In this document: positions 26,231 to 35,216 of the stretch, one piece after another
Layout of the letters: each line of letters opens with the position of its first letter
Numbering within the stretch: the stretch's first letter is position 1
Origin: Gemmata sp051859125
Lineage (GTDB): Bacteria > Planctomycetota > Planctomycetia > Gemmatales > Gemmataceae
Direction: 5' to 3'
Assembly (NCBI RefSeq): GCF_051859125.1
Contig: NZ_JBHYGG010000112.1
Location: 1-64,000 of the forward strand
DNA: 64,000 bases
Made by a program: the position numbers and the translations under genes
Notes under the pieces: model-generated
Told to the model about the DNA's origin: nothing
Databases searched by the model: none
The model's input: the letters and a program-made list of their open reading frames with translations, nothing else

Positions 26231-26269
26231 GGCTGGCCGGTCAGGGTGTGTTCCCGGCCGGCTTTTTTG
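26231..26269 (+). terminator. Rho-independent terminator
   Basis: GCTGGCCGG pairs with CCGGCCGGC across a 13-base loop and is followed by six T. It closes the gene ending at 26156. Confidence 0.8.
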
Positions 26270-26372
26270 TCTAGTTCGTGACGATTTTGATATTTACATC
26301 TTGTCCCGGACGTGACATTCCAACCGCCACCGGGTACGCTGGCCGCTTCCCAACCGTCACGCAGGCGTGCCC

Positions 26373-29300
26373 ATGCCCACCGAAGGTAAGCCATTGTTTC
26401 ACCCGGCCGCCATTCGTGCCGGGCTGAAGGGGTTCCAGCTCTCGCCCGCGGCCGGTGCCGCACGCGCAAAGGTGCGGGAGTGGGCGACACAACTGGGGTC
26501 CAAGAAACTCGACGCCAAGAAGGAAACCGAACTACTGCCCAACTTTATCGCGCACGTCTTCGAGGCCGCGCTCGGCTACGCCGGTGCGCCGGCCGATCCG
26601 CACACGCTGAAGCGGGAGGCGTTCATCGAGGTGGACGGCAAGTTCGCCGACGCGGGGTTGGGCCGGTTCTCCACGAAGGGGGACACGTTCGTTGCCGTGC
26701 TGGAGGGGAAAGGCCCGCGTGACCCGCTCGACCGCCCGTTCGGGAGCCGGAAGCACTCCGCCGTCACGCAGGCCGCGCTGTACGCGCTGCAGATGAAAAT
26801 CGACTGGTACCTCGTCACCAACTTGAAGGAAACCCGCCTCTATTACAAGCGGCAGGACACCGCCCACTACGAGCGGTTCGAGACGGCGAAACTTGCGGAC
26901 AGCGATGACGAGTACCGCCGGTTCGTATTCCTGCTCGGCGCCGAGCGGGTGGCCGGAGCGGGGGGTAAGAACCACCTCGACTCGCTGTTCACCGAGTCCC
27001 GGACCGTCGGCCGCGAACTGACGGTCGGCTTCTACCGTGAGTACCGCGACCTGCGCCGCAAGACCTTCCACGCGATCCGCGACCACAACCCCGGCCGCGA
27101 CACGCGCCAACTGCTCGCCGCGACGCAGAAGATCCTCGACCGCGTTCTGTTCGTGGCGTTCTGCGAGGACCGCGAACTGCTGCCGGCGCAGATCATCGAG
27201 CGGGCGTACACCCACACCGATGCGTTCAACCCGCGCCCGGTCTGGGACAGCTTCAAGGCGCTGTTCCGATCCGTGGACGTTGGCAACCCGGCGCTGAAGG
27301 TGGACGCCTACAACGGCGGGCTGTTCGCCCCGGACCCGTTCGTTGACGGGTTGACCGTTCCCGATCCCGTGTGCGAGGGGTTCAAGAAGCTGGCCGATTA
27401 CGAATACGGGCACGACGCCACCGACGCGGCGAAGCTCATCGACGTGGAGATTCTCGGACACATCTTCGAGCAGTCGATTTCTGACCTCGAAGAGATGCAC
27501 CGGGAGATCGCGAGCCCGGCAACCGCGGCGGCTCCCGCCGACGCCGGGCCGTCGAAGCGGAAGAAGGAAGGGGCGTTCTACACGCCCGCATTTGTGACGC
27601 GGTACATCGTCCGCGAAACGCTCGGGCCGGTGCTTGGCGACCGTCTGGGAGCACTCCGGGCGCGGCACCAAGCGGCGGCCGTGAAGACTGCGAAGACCGC
27701 CCTCGAAGACCCGCAAACCTACGACCTCGACAAACTCAACCAACCCCAGACGGACGCCCTCATCCGGTTCTGGGAGGCGTGGGTTGACGAACTGCAAACG
27801 GTGCGGCTCGTCGACCCGTCGTGCGGGAGCGGCGCGTTCCTCATCGAAGCGTTCGAGCAGTTGTTCGCCGAGTACCGGGACGCCAACGCACGGCTCACCG
27901 AACTCCGCGGCGGGCAACCGACCCTGTTCGACGCGGACCAGACGATCCTCACGAAGAACCTGTTCGGGATGGACCTGAACGGCGAGGCGGTGGAAATCGC
28001 CCGGCTGTCGTGCTGGATCAAGACCGCGGCGAAGGGGAAGAAGCTCACCGCCCTGGACGCGAACATCGTCCAGGGGAACAGCGTGACCGCGGAGCCGTCG
28101 CCGCTGGAGGCGTGGCGCACGCGGTTCCCGGACGTCTTCGCGGCCGGCGGGTTCGACGTGGTCATTGCCAACCCGCCGTACGTCCGCCAAGAGTGGTTCA
28201 GCGCCGACAAGCCGTACCTGCAGAAGCACTACAAGGCGTATGACGGGGTGGCGGACCTGTACGTCTACTTCTACGAGTTGGGGCTGAACATCCTCCGACC
28301 GGGCGGGCGGCTCGGGTACATCGTCACGAACAAGTGGATGAAAGCGGGGTACGGCGAGCCACTGCGGAAACTGTACGGGGAAGCGGCGTGGGTCGAGTCG
28401 GTGGTCGATCTCGGGCACAACAAGCAAGTGTTCCCCGACGCCGACGTGTTCCCGTGCATCCTCACCGCCCGCAAGCCGAACACGGAGCCGGCACCGGAAA
28501 CGGTTCGCGTGTGCATCCTGCCGCGGGAGCAAACGCGGGTCGATGACCTTTCCCAACAGATCGCGGACGAGGGCGTCGCGGTACCGCGGTCCCGGCTGGG
28601 AGCGGAGCCGTGGAACCTCGAACCGCCGGGCATCGCCGCTCTGATGGAGAAGCTACGAGCGGTCGGCGTGCCGCTGAAAGAGTTCGCCGGGGTTGGCCCT
28701 CTGTCCGGTATCAAGACCGGGTTCAACGAGGCGTACTTGATCGACACGCCGACGAAAGAGAAGTTGGTTGTAGCCGATCCAAGATCCGCAGTGCTGCTTA
28801 AGCCGTATCTGCGAGGGCAAGACAACGCACGTTGGCGTGCGGAGTGGTCGGGACTCTGGATGATCGAGATGAAGTCGAGCGGAAGCCACGAATGGCCGTG
28901 GTCAAAGAGCGTTTCAGACGCCGAAGCTGAAGCCACGTTCCGGGAAACATACCCCGCGATTCACGGACACCTCAACCAATACCGGGCATCGCTGACGAGC
29001 CGACAAGATCAAGGTGAATACTGGTGGGAACTCCGAAGTTGCGCGTATTGGGATGCATTCGACAAACGGAAACTGATCTATCCGGAAATCACTTGGCGAG
29101 CGGATTGGAACATCGACGCTCGGGGGCTGCTCATCAACAACACGGTCTACATCCTGCCGACGGAAGACCTGTGGGTACTCGCTGTGATGAACTCCCCCGT
29201 GGTGTGGGCTTACTGTTGGCGGAATGCGCAACACGGGAAAGACGAGGCGTTGCGCTTCATCCGAGAGTTCGTTCAGACGGTCCCGATCCCGAATCCGACC

Positions 29301-29708
29301 GACGACCAGCGCTTGGCCGTCGAAGCTGCGGTCGGGCGGCTCATCGAACTGGCCGGTGAGCAGCAGGCCGGGTGTGCCGCGGTGCTGGACTGGCTGCGGA
29401 GCGAGTTCGGGGTCGAGAAGCCGACGCAGAAGCTCCAGTCCGTTGCCGCCCTGGACGCCGACGCCTTCGCCGCGGAAGTGAAGAAGGCCGGCAAGAAGGG
29501 GCTCGGCGTCGCGGACCTGAAGCGACTCAAGGACGAACATGCGAAGTCGGTGCTTCCCCGTCGCACGCTCGCACTCGAAGCCGAGCAGCTCGAACGGCAA
29601 GTTTCGGACGTGGTCAACGCGGCGTTCGGGCTGACTCCGGCAGAAGTGAAACTGATGTGGGACACCGCCCCGCCGCGCATGCCAATCGCGCGCCCGGCGG
29701 GGCAGTGA
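26373..29708 (+). CDS. Type IIG restriction-modification enzyme (Eco57I-like)
   Basis: A single polypeptide of about 1111 aa (a GTG two codons earlier is an alternative start) combines nuclease, methylase and specificity parts. Residues 85-115 hold a nuclease-like DTFVAVLEGKGPRD with an ExK core. A helical connector follows. The N6-adenine methylase has FYTPAFVTRYIVRETLG, motif I VDPSCGSGAFLIEAFEQ (near 482) and motif IV NPPYVRQEW (near 601). The C-terminal third is a TaqI-like target recognition domain (IKTGFNEAYLID, LKPYLRGQDNARW) and a coiled tail. Such enzymes both cut and modify, so no separate methylase gene is needed. It is anti-phage cargo of the element. Confidence 0.9.
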   Translation: MPTEGKPLFHPAAIRAGLKGFQLSPAAGAARAKVREWATQLGSKKLDAKKETELLPNFIAHVFEAALGYAGAPADPHTLKREAFIEVDGKFADAGLGRFSTKGDTFVAVLEGKGPRDPLDRPFGSRKHSAVTQAALYALQMKIDWYLVTNLKETRLYYKRQDTAHYERFETAKLADSDDEYRRFVFLLGAERVAGAGGKNHLDSLFTESRTVGRELTVGFYREYRDLRRKTFHAIRDHNPGRDTRQLLAATQKILDRVLFVAFCEDRELLPAQIIERAYTHTDAFNPRPVWDSFKALFRSVDVGNPALKVDAYNGGLFAPDPFVDGLTVPDPVCEGFKKLADYEYGHDATDAAKLIDVEILGHIFEQSISDLEEMHREIASPATAAAPADAGPSKRKKEGAFYTPAFVTRYIVRETLGPVLGDRLGALRARHQAAAVKTAKTALEDPQTYDLDKLNQPQTDALIRFWEAWVDELQTVRLVDPSCGSGAFLIEAFEQLFAEYRDANARLTELRGGQPTLFDADQTILTKNLFGMDLNGEAVEIARLSCWIKTAAKGKKLTALDANIVQGNSVTAEPSPLEAWRTRFPDVFAAGGFDVVIANPPYVRQEWFSADKPYLQKHYKAYDGVADLYVYFYELGLNILRPGGRLGYIVTNKWMKAGYGEPLRKLYGEAAWVESVVDLGHNKQVFPDADVFPCILTARKPNTEPAPETVRVCILPREQTRVDDLSQQIADEGVAVPRSRLGAEPWNLEPPGIAALMEKLRAVGVPLKEFAGVGPLSGIKTGFNEAYLIDTPTKEKLVVADPRSAVLLKPYLRGQDNARWRAEWSGLWMIEMKSSGSHEWPWSKSVSDAEAEATFRETYPAIHGHLNQYRASLTSRQDQGEYWWELRSCAYWDAFDKRKLIYPEITWRADWNIDARGLLINNTVYILPTEDLWVLAVMNSPVVWAYCWRNAQHGKDEALRFIREFVQTVPIPNPTDDQRLAVEAAVGRLIELAGEQQAGCAAVLDWLRSEFGVEKPTQKLQSVAALDADAFAAEVKKAGKKGLGVADLKRLKDEHAKSVLPRRTLALEAEQLERQVSDVVNAAFGLTPAEVKLMWDTAPPRMPIARPAGQ

Positions 29709-29767
29709 GCGGGGCAAGCGCGAAAGCGTTGCACAAGGTAGAATGGAGGCATTCGAGGGGGCGTGCC

Positions 29768-30073
29768 GTGGGGTGGGAACAACGCGGGAGCGGGTCATAC
29801 TACTACACGGCCGAGCGGGTCGGCGGCCGCGTCGTGAAGCGGTACGTCGGGACCGGTCGCGTGGCTGAACTGTGTGCCCAACTCGAAGCCGCGACCAGCG
29901 CCCAGACCGCCGCCACCGCGGAACGCCACCGCCAGGAGCGGGACGAACTCGCCGCCCTCGACGCGCACCTCGACCCACTGGACGAGCTGGCAGACACCCT
30001 CGTCGCCGCCGCCCTGGTCGCGGCCGGGTTCCACCGACACCACCGCGGACCGTGGAGGAAACGCCGTGCCTGA
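29768..30073 (+). CDS. Small mobile-element-associated protein, 101 aa
   Basis: A GTG start with GAGGGGG 6 bases upstream opens VGWEQRGSGSYYYTAERVGG. The protein has a Tyr-rich beta hairpin (YYYTAERVGGRVVKRYVGTG), then a long Ala/Glu helix (ELCAQLEAATSAQ, RQERDELAALDAHL) and a basic end HRHHRGPWRKRRA. I have seen proteins of this layout often near mobile DNA in planctomycetes and Chloroflexi, but I know of no proven function. It sits 59 bp after the restriction-modification gene and overlaps the next gene by 8 bp. The three genes may form a unit. Confidence 0.7.
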   Translation: MGWEQRGSGSYYYTAERVGGRVVKRYVGTGRVAELCAQLEAATSAQTAATAERHRQERDELAALDAHLDPLDELADTLVAAALVAAGFHRHHRGPWRKRRA

Positions 30074-30641
30074 TACCGCCCCGAAGAAGTCGCCCGCTAC
30101 CGTCGCCAACCCCACCGGGTGGGACCGTCCTGTCTCTGAGATCAACGCAACCATCCGCAAAGCCGAGAGTGGGAACGCTGCCGCCTTGGACGAGGTGAAA
30201 CTCCTGCTCGCCCGGCCCGGTACGGCGGACCTGTTCGGGGGCAACGTGGCTCGTGAGGCGGTCCGGAAACTGGTGACGACCTACGCCGGCAAGAACCCGG
30301 CGGTCCGCGAATCCATTCTGCGGAAGCTCGAAGAACTGCGGGCGGAAGTGTCGGGGCCGAACCCGAGCCCGCTCGAAAAGCTGCTCGTCGAGCGCGTCGT
30401 TGCAACGTGGCTACACCTGCACCACCTCGAAGCGGTTTACGCGGGCAAGGAAAGCATGTCGCTGCCGCTCGGCGCGTACTACCAGAAGTCGATTTCCGCC
30501 GCGCAGAAGCGGTACATTGCGGCGATCAAAGGGTTGGCCGAAGTCCGCAAGTTGGCGATACCCGTGCTCCAAGTGAACATCGCGAAGAAGCAACTCAACG
30601 TCGCCGCCGGCAACATCGCTGCCGGATCGGTGAGCAACTGA
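30066..30641 (+). CDS. Hypothetical protein, 191 aa, paired with the upstream small gene
   Basis: The GTG at 30066 is set by GGAGGAA five bases upstream. The open frame continues far upstream, but only as a shadow of the previous gene. The product is helical and soluble: ATIRKAESGNAAALDEVKLLL, ESILRKLEELRAEV, VERVVATWLHLHHLEAVYAG and YYQKSISAAQKRYIAAIKGLAEVRKL. There is no recognised domain. It is translationally coupled to the 101 aa gene. The pair after a restriction enzyme hints at regulation or accessory functions, which is inference only. Confidence 0.65.
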   Translation: MPDTAPKKSPATVANPTGWDRPVSEINATIRKAESGNAAALDEVKLLLARPGTADLFGGNVAREAVRKLVTTYAGKNPAVRESILRKLEELRAEVSGPNPSPLEKLLVERVVATWLHLHHLEAVYAGKESMSLPLGAYYQKSISAAQKRYIAAIKGLAEVRKLAIPVLQVNIAKKQLNVAAGNIAAGSVSN

Positions 30642-30785
30642 CTTTGTGTGCACCAATTCGGTTTGTCACGGTGTAGCGTCGGGTAGCTGTCCGCTTGATC
30701 CGCGGACGGTTCGACGCGGCCGCCGGGCGCGGGCATTCGCACTCACCCACGCCCGGCGTCCGGCCCGACTCCGTGAGTGCGAACC

Positions 30786-32591
30786 ATGTCTGAAAACACG
30801 CCGACTGCGGCGCTGCCCCCACGCACAGCTGAGGAACTCCGCCAGCATGCAGACAATTTGCTCAACCGATTTGACCTCCAGCGGGTGATTCTCTCGCCCC
30901 CACAGCAACATATCGTCGCACCCCTCGCAGTTCCGGACGGCACGCAACTGGTTTACCGCGACCACGAAATTACCAACAGCAACGATGTCCGGGAACTGTG
31001 GACGTTCTGGCGCAGCCTCCTCCCAACTGACTCCCCTCCCCCAGAACCGCCCGCGCTCATCCAATTCCGTGGCGAAGCCGTCGCCGCAATTCGGTCGTTC
31101 CTCGACGCACTCAAGGCAATTCTCCCAGACGATTCCGAGGAGTCGGGTTGCGTCGTTTACCCGTTGCCACGGATCACGGCCGACTCCCTCCCTCCCGACC
31201 TCCGCGATAGCTGCGAAGCCGCTTGGAAGTTGGTCGGGTGTGCAAGCGTGTTCGTTCACTGGCTGAAGTCAGCAATCGATCCGATCCTGACGGGGACTGT
31301 GAAGGCCATTGAAGGTAAGGGAACACCGCAGGAACGAATCGTGAGCGAGCGCCCGCCTATCTTCACCGTGACAGGGCAGCAAGCTGCCGAAGCACTTGCG
31401 GACCTCGACGAAGCCTACCAACTCTGTGCCGAGCGGGTTCGCCTCGTCCGGAATGATCTGATCGCACATGGGGACGGTGTTTACTTGGATGGCGAGTTTC
31501 ACGCCGCGTGCGCTCACGATGCAACGATGGAGTATGCTCGGTCTATTCGGCAGGACGTTGATTTGCTCATCCGCATCGCTCCCGGTGGAAGGTCTGGGTC
31601 GTGGGAGCACTTCGTTCCAGCAACCGCCCTCCGCGACAACTGGGATTCGGTCCTTCAAGTATTTCGGTCATTGCCCAACAAGTTCGACAAGCTCCCGTCA
31701 GCGGGGAGACTGCAATCCGCGATTCTCCGTGAAGCTGTGAAGACCTCTGCGGCGAGAGTCAAGTTGAACGCCCACGATCCACGCTCCAACCCGATCAAAG
31801 GCGGAGGAGCAACGCAGGTGGCCGATGCCACGCCGACCCCTGAAGCGCCCTCAGATGCGGCGAAGTTCGCCCGCTTCCTTGAGTTGCACGCACTGGCAAC
31901 GGCACCGGGGAAGCATCAGGTGCCATCCGCAACACTGGACGAATACCAACGCCTGTTGACGCGGTTCGGCGTCTACACGGTGGACTGTGTTTTCGTTGGC
32001 CCGCTCGACCCGACGCGGGTGCCGAACTCCGACCCGATCTTCAACACCGATTGCATTCCGCTCCCCGGCACGAAGCCCCTCGTTTGTCCTCGCTCCGCTC
32101 CGAAACTCCCCGTCGAATTGTTGCCACAAGTCGAAGCCCGTTTCCGAAGTCTGCGGCTCGTTGACGCCGACAAAACAGTTCTTTGGGTCGGCCGGCAAGC
32201 CCGCATGGAAACTCTGTGCATGTACCGCAATGGCTGCGACTGTTTCACGGCGAGTCTCCCGCCCTCGTCCGACGTTAACCGGGGGGGCGAAGGGGAGAAA
32301 CCACAGGCCGACCCGTATGCCGACCTTCGCCGGTTCGCCCGCTCCGATCTGAAGGGACAGGAACGCGCCGTGATAGATGCTCTGTGTGACGCAGGCGGGG
32401 AACTGCCGATAAAGGATCTAGCGGTTAAGGATGGGGTAGATTGGGACGACCCGAAGAAAGGGTTCAAGTACGCGCAGGACCGGCTGAACGGGAAACTGAA
32501 AAGCCTCAACTGGAGACTCATCAGACAGGACAACGCCGCGAAACTCATCTCGTTGGAAGGCGCGAAAGAGGCGCGAAAAAACGCCCCCTGA
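30786..32591 (+). CDS. HEPN-like domain protein with winged-helix C-terminus
   Basis: The 601 aa protein (ATG at 30786) is of unknown family. About residues 195-265 contain LCAERVRLVRNDLIAHGDG, in which RNDLIAH fits the R-x4-6-H motif of HEPN ribonucleases within a helical region. The C-terminal 70 residues (LKGQERAVIDALCDAGGELP, KDLAVKDGVDWDDPKKGFKYA, RLNGKLKSLNWRLIRQ) look like a winged helix. Between them is a linker and a region with several Cys (MYRNGCDCF). It stands alone after a 145 bp gap and is closed by a hairpin. A toxin or abortive-infection role is possible but unproven. Confidence 0.5.
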   Translation: MSENTPTAALPPRTAEELRQHADNLLNRFDLQRVILSPPQQHIVAPLAVPDGTQLVYRDHEITNSNDVRELWTFWRSLLPTDSPPPEPPALIQFRGEAVAAIRSFLDALKAILPDDSEESGCVVYPLPRITADSLPPDLRDSCEAAWKLVGCASVFVHWLKSAIDPILTGTVKAIEGKGTPQERIVSERPPIFTVTGQQAAEALADLDEAYQLCAERVRLVRNDLIAHGDGVYLDGEFHAACAHDATMEYARSIRQDVDLLIRIAPGGRSGSWEHFVPATALRDNWDSVLQVFRSLPNKFDKLPSAGRLQSAILREAVKTSAARVKLNAHDPRSNPIKGGGATQVADATPTPEAPSDAAKFARFLELHALATAPGKHQVPSATLDEYQRLLTRFGVYTVDCVFVGPLDPTRVPNSDPIFNTDCIPLPGTKPLVCPRSAPKLPVELLPQVEARFRSLRLVDADKTVLWVGRQARMETLCMYRNGCDCFTASLPPSSDVNRGGEGEKPQADPYADLRRFARSDLKGQERAVIDALCDAGGELPIKDLAVKDGVDWDDPKKGFKYAQDRLNGKLKSLNWRLIRQDNAAKLISLEGAKEARKNAP

Positions 32592-32625
32592 GCGCCTCGA
32601 TTAGCGCTCTCCACATCCGCAACAA

Positions 32626-32653
32626 TGCCCTCCGTCCGATCCTTCGGAGGGCA
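32626..32653 (+). terminator. Hairpin after the HEPN-like gene
   Basis: TGCCCTCCG pairs with CGGAGGGCA across a 10-base loop. There is no T-run, and the right arm supplies the GGAGGG ribosome binding site of the next gene. Confidence 0.45.
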
Positions 32654-32657
32654 ATCC

Positions 32658-32852
32658 TTGTCACGCAAACCTTACGATCCGCTCGCCGCGATCCCGTCGC
32701 CGGAAGCCATCCGGGAACGACTCACGGAAACCCTGACGCTCGCCGAGCGGCTCCGCATCTTGCTGGAGTTGGCCGAGCGTCTGCGCCTGCCCCTCGTGCC
32801 CGCGTCCGACATCCCCACCCCCGAACACGCGAAGGGGGGCGGCCGTGGCTGA
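32658..32852 (+). CDS. Small helical protein, 64 aa
   Basis: The TTG at 32658 is preferred over the ATG at 32625, because GGAGGG lies six bases before it and the ATG falls inside a hairpin. The protein is helical: PEAIRERLTETLTLAERLRILLELAERL. It overlaps the excisionase-like gene by 8 bp. Its function is unknown; small proteins at this position are frequent in planctomycete integrative elements. Confidence 0.55.
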   Translation: MSRKPYDPLAAIPSPEAIRERLTETLTLAERLRILLELAERLRLPLVPASDIPTPEHAKGGGRG

Positions 32853-33114
32853 CATCCTCCCCCTTCTCGCCCCTGTTGCCGACCCGCCCGCCGACGCCAC
32901 CGGCCCGGCCCTCGTGGTCGATGCGCGCCGCCTGGCCGTCATGCTCTGCGCCGGCGTCCGCACCGTGCGAACGTGGGACGCCGCCGGCAAGCTGCCCGCG
33001 CCCGTCCGCATCGGGGGCCGCGTGGTCTGGCGGGTGAGTGAGATCCGCGCATGGCTCGACGCCGGCGCGCCCGACCGCGAAACGTGGGAGTCGCGTCGCG
33101 CCGCCCGGAAGTGA
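32845..33114 (+). CDS. Excisionase-like / AlpA-type helix-turn-helix protein
   Basis: The 89 aa protein has a MerR-like winged helix used by excisionases: VVDARRLAVMLCAGVRTVRTWDAAGKLPAPVRIGGRVVWRVSEIRAWLDAG. The helix-turn-helix is at about residues 26-60. The GTG start is inside the preceding gene. It is probably the recombination directionality factor or a regulator for the integrase at 37529, although it is not adjacent to it. Confidence 0.75.
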   Translation: MADILPLLAPVADPPADATGPALVVDARRLAVMLCAGVRTVRTWDAAGKLPAPVRIGGRVVWRVSEIRAWLDAGAPDRETWESRRAARK

Positions 33115-33195
33115 CACCGTTGACACTCAAACCCTGAAATGGCAGCGGGCCGGGTGCCGCCAAGCATCCCCGACCCGCTGCGAAAGGTACGACCG

Positions 33196-33552
33196 ATGAC
33201 CATTCTATTACCGCACGGCGACGGGGAAGCCCGCCGCGACGCCGCTCTGGCCGTTCTCCGCTGCCGCCGCGCCGACCTCGTCCGCGCATGCACCGCCGCC
33301 GCGCTTCGCGTCGCCCTCGACCGGGGTGAAGTCTGCGCCGACGACGTGCGGGCGCTCGTACCCATACCCGGCGACATCTCGCCGAAACTGGTCGGGTGCG
33401 TGTTCCGCGACCTGGCCGACGCCGGCATTCTCCGCCGCGCCGGATTCCGCAACTCGATCCGGCCCGCGGCCCACGCCCGCCCGCTGTCCGTCTGGCGACT
33501 CGCCGACGCCGCCGGCGCTACCGCCCGGCTCGCCGCTCACCCCGCCCTTTGA
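33196..33552 (+). CDS. Hypothetical protein, 118 aa, winged-helix-like
   Basis: It starts at ATG 33196 (MTILLPHGDG) with AAAGG upstream. It is a helical protein with LRCRRADLVRACTAAALRVAL and KLVGCVFRDLADAGILRRAGF, the latter resembling a winged-helix recognition part. It opens the replication module (70 bp before the DUF669-like gene) and may regulate or take part in initiation. Confidence 0.5.
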   Translation: MTILLPHGDGEARRDAALAVLRCRRADLVRACTAAALRVALDRGEVCADDVRALVPIPGDISPKLVGCVFRDLADAGILRRAGFRNSIRPAAHARPLSVWRLADAAGATARLAAHPAL

Positions 33553-33621
33553 CCCAACCGCGACCCGCGCGGCCCCAGCGCGTCGCCGGGGCCGCACGTC
33601 GCCGCACTCGGAGTTCCGATC

Positions 33622-34131
33622 ATGGATTTCACGACCGCGTTCAACGACAGCAACCACGACGGCAAGGGGAACGGCAAGCCTCCGACCGGGGGCGGGGGGA
33701 TCGGCGGGTTCGACGGTGCCGAGCCCGCGCCCGAGTTCGCACCCCTCCCGCCGGGGATCTACACCGCCCGCGTGCTGCGGGGCGAGTATTGCAGCACGAA
33801 GGCCGGGGCCGACGCCTACCGGCTGCGGTTCGAGGTGACGGAGGGCGGGCACGCCGGGAAGACCCTCGTGCGGACCTGGACGTTCGGCGCGAAGGCGATG
33901 CCGTACACGAAACGCGACCTGGCACCGTTCGGGCTGACGACCAGTGCCAAGCTGCTGTCGCCGTTCCCCGAACCCGGCCGGGAGTACATCGTGCGGCTCG
34001 TCGTCGCCCTGCAGCGCGGGGACGACGGCATCGAGCGGAACGACATCAAGCGCATCGACATCACCCGCGTGGGCGACTCGCCGGCCGCCGGGTTCATGCT
34101 CCCCGACCCCGACGAAGGGGGGCCGAAGTGA
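33622..34131 (+). CDS. DUF669-like protein of the replication module
   Basis: The 169 aa protein has a Gly-rich N-terminal linker (residues 10-32), then a beta-barrel-like part: LPPGIYTARVLRGEYCSTKAGADAYRLRFEVTEGGHAGKTLVRTW, the pattern of DUF669 proteins coded beside phage primases and helicases. A single-strand DNA-binding role is likely by context. Its stop overlaps the primase start (GTGA), so the two are translationally coupled. Confidence 0.65.
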   Translation: MDFTTAFNDSNHDGKGNGKPPTGGGGIGGFDGAEPAPEFAPLPPGIYTARVLRGEYCSTKAGADAYRLRFEVTEGGHAGKTLVRTWTFGAKAMPYTKRDLAPFGLTTSAKLLSPFPEPGREYIVRLVVALQRGDDGIERNDIKRIDITRVGDSPAAGFMLPDPDEGGPK

Positions 34132-35216
34132 CAACGCCGTGTCACAACGTCGGCGCGTTCGTGCTGGGCGCGCCGACCTCCCCCCGCGCCCTCGTGCGGC
34201 ACGCCGACTTGCTCACCGCGTATGCCGACGGCGCGATCGAGGACGGCCGCGAAGCGTACCTGTCGCACTTCGCCTTCGGCCCGGAGATGACCGCGCACTA
34301 CCGGGCGAACCGGAACAGCGTCGCCGGGTTCGCGGGGCCGTGCTGGTGCCGCCGGCTCGTGCTGGACATCGACCGGGCCGACCTGTCCGCCGCCCTGGCG
34401 GACGCCCGCCGGCTCGTGGCGTTCCTCCACCAGCGCTACCCGGAGGCGGACGGCAACGTGCCGGTGTACTTCTCCGGGGGCAAGGGGTTTCACGTCCTCG
34501 TCGAGCTGGCGAACCACCCGCCGCCGGCCGTGGGCTTTCAGCACGTCGCCCGCACGCTGGCCGAAGCCATTGCCGCCCGCGCCGGCGTGAAGATCGACGG
34601 CGCGATCTACGACGTGAACCACATCGTCCGGTTACCGAACACGCGGCACCCGCGAACGGGACTGTTCAAACGGCGGATCGACCCTGAGGCGCTGTTCCGG
34701 CTCGACATCGACGGCATCCGCGACGTGGCCCGGCACCCGGCCGGCGACGGCATCCCGACCGTTCGCGGACCCGTCCCCCAACTGGAAACCGACTGGCACG
34801 AGGCGGGCCAGGCGACCGCCCGCGACACCGGTGCCCGCGCCATCCGCCGCGGTGCGGGCACCGGCACTCCCGACGGACGAGCGCCCCGCTACCTCGTGGA
34901 CTTCTTTCGGTTCGGCACCGGCGAGGGCGAGCGGCATCAGACGCTGTTCCGCTGTGCGGCGTGGCTGACGGAACAGGGCGCTCCCCCTTCGCTCGTGGCC
35001 GCCCTTCTCACCGAGCCGGGTTGCGACGTGGGGCTGGCGCCGAAGGACGTGGAGCGGCAAATCGGGTGCGGCATCGAACACGCCCGGCGGCAGCGCAGTG
35101 CGACTGCCGGCCCGCGACCCGAACCGGCCACCGACCCGGACGCCTTCGAGCAGTGGGCGATCGCGCACGAGTCCGACCCGCTGCCGCTCGAAGTCGCGGA
35201 AGGAGGGCGAGCATGA
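34128..35216 (+). CDS. Archaeo-eukaryotic-type primase
   Basis: The 362 aa protein carries the primase-polymerase motifs: CWCRRLVLDIDRAD (metal-binding DxD), VPVYFSGGKGFHVLVEL (SGGKGFH, nucleotide-binding motif II) and NHIVRLPNTRHPRTGLFK (motif III area). The C-terminal third is helical (GEGERHQTLFRCAAWLTEQG), like primase C-terminal domains. It overlaps its neighbours on both sides by 4 bp. It is the element's own replication primase, working with the ATPase downstream. Confidence 0.85.
   Translation: MTTPCHNVGAFVLGAPTSPRALVRHADLLTAYADGAIEDGREAYLSHFAFGPEMTAHYRANRNSVAGFAGPCWCRRLVLDIDRADLSAALADARRLVAFLHQRYPEADGNVPVYFSGGKGFHVLVELANHPPPAVGFQHVARTLAEAIAARAGVKIDGAIYDVNHIVRLPNTRHPRTGLFKRRIDPEALFRLDIDGIRDVARHPAGDGIPTVRGPVPQLETDWHEAGQATARDTGARAIRRGAGTGTPDGRAPRYLVDFFRFGTGEGERHQTLFRCAAWLTEQGAPPSLVAALLTEPGCDVGLAPKDVERQIGCGIEHARRQRSATAGPRPEPATDPDAFEQWAIAHESDPLPLEVAEGGRA

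Noticed and set aside
29372..30073. A 233 aa protein overlapping the end of the type IIG gene
   Set aside because: The first half is an off-frame reading of the restriction enzyme. The ribosome binding site and family resemblance place the start at 29768.
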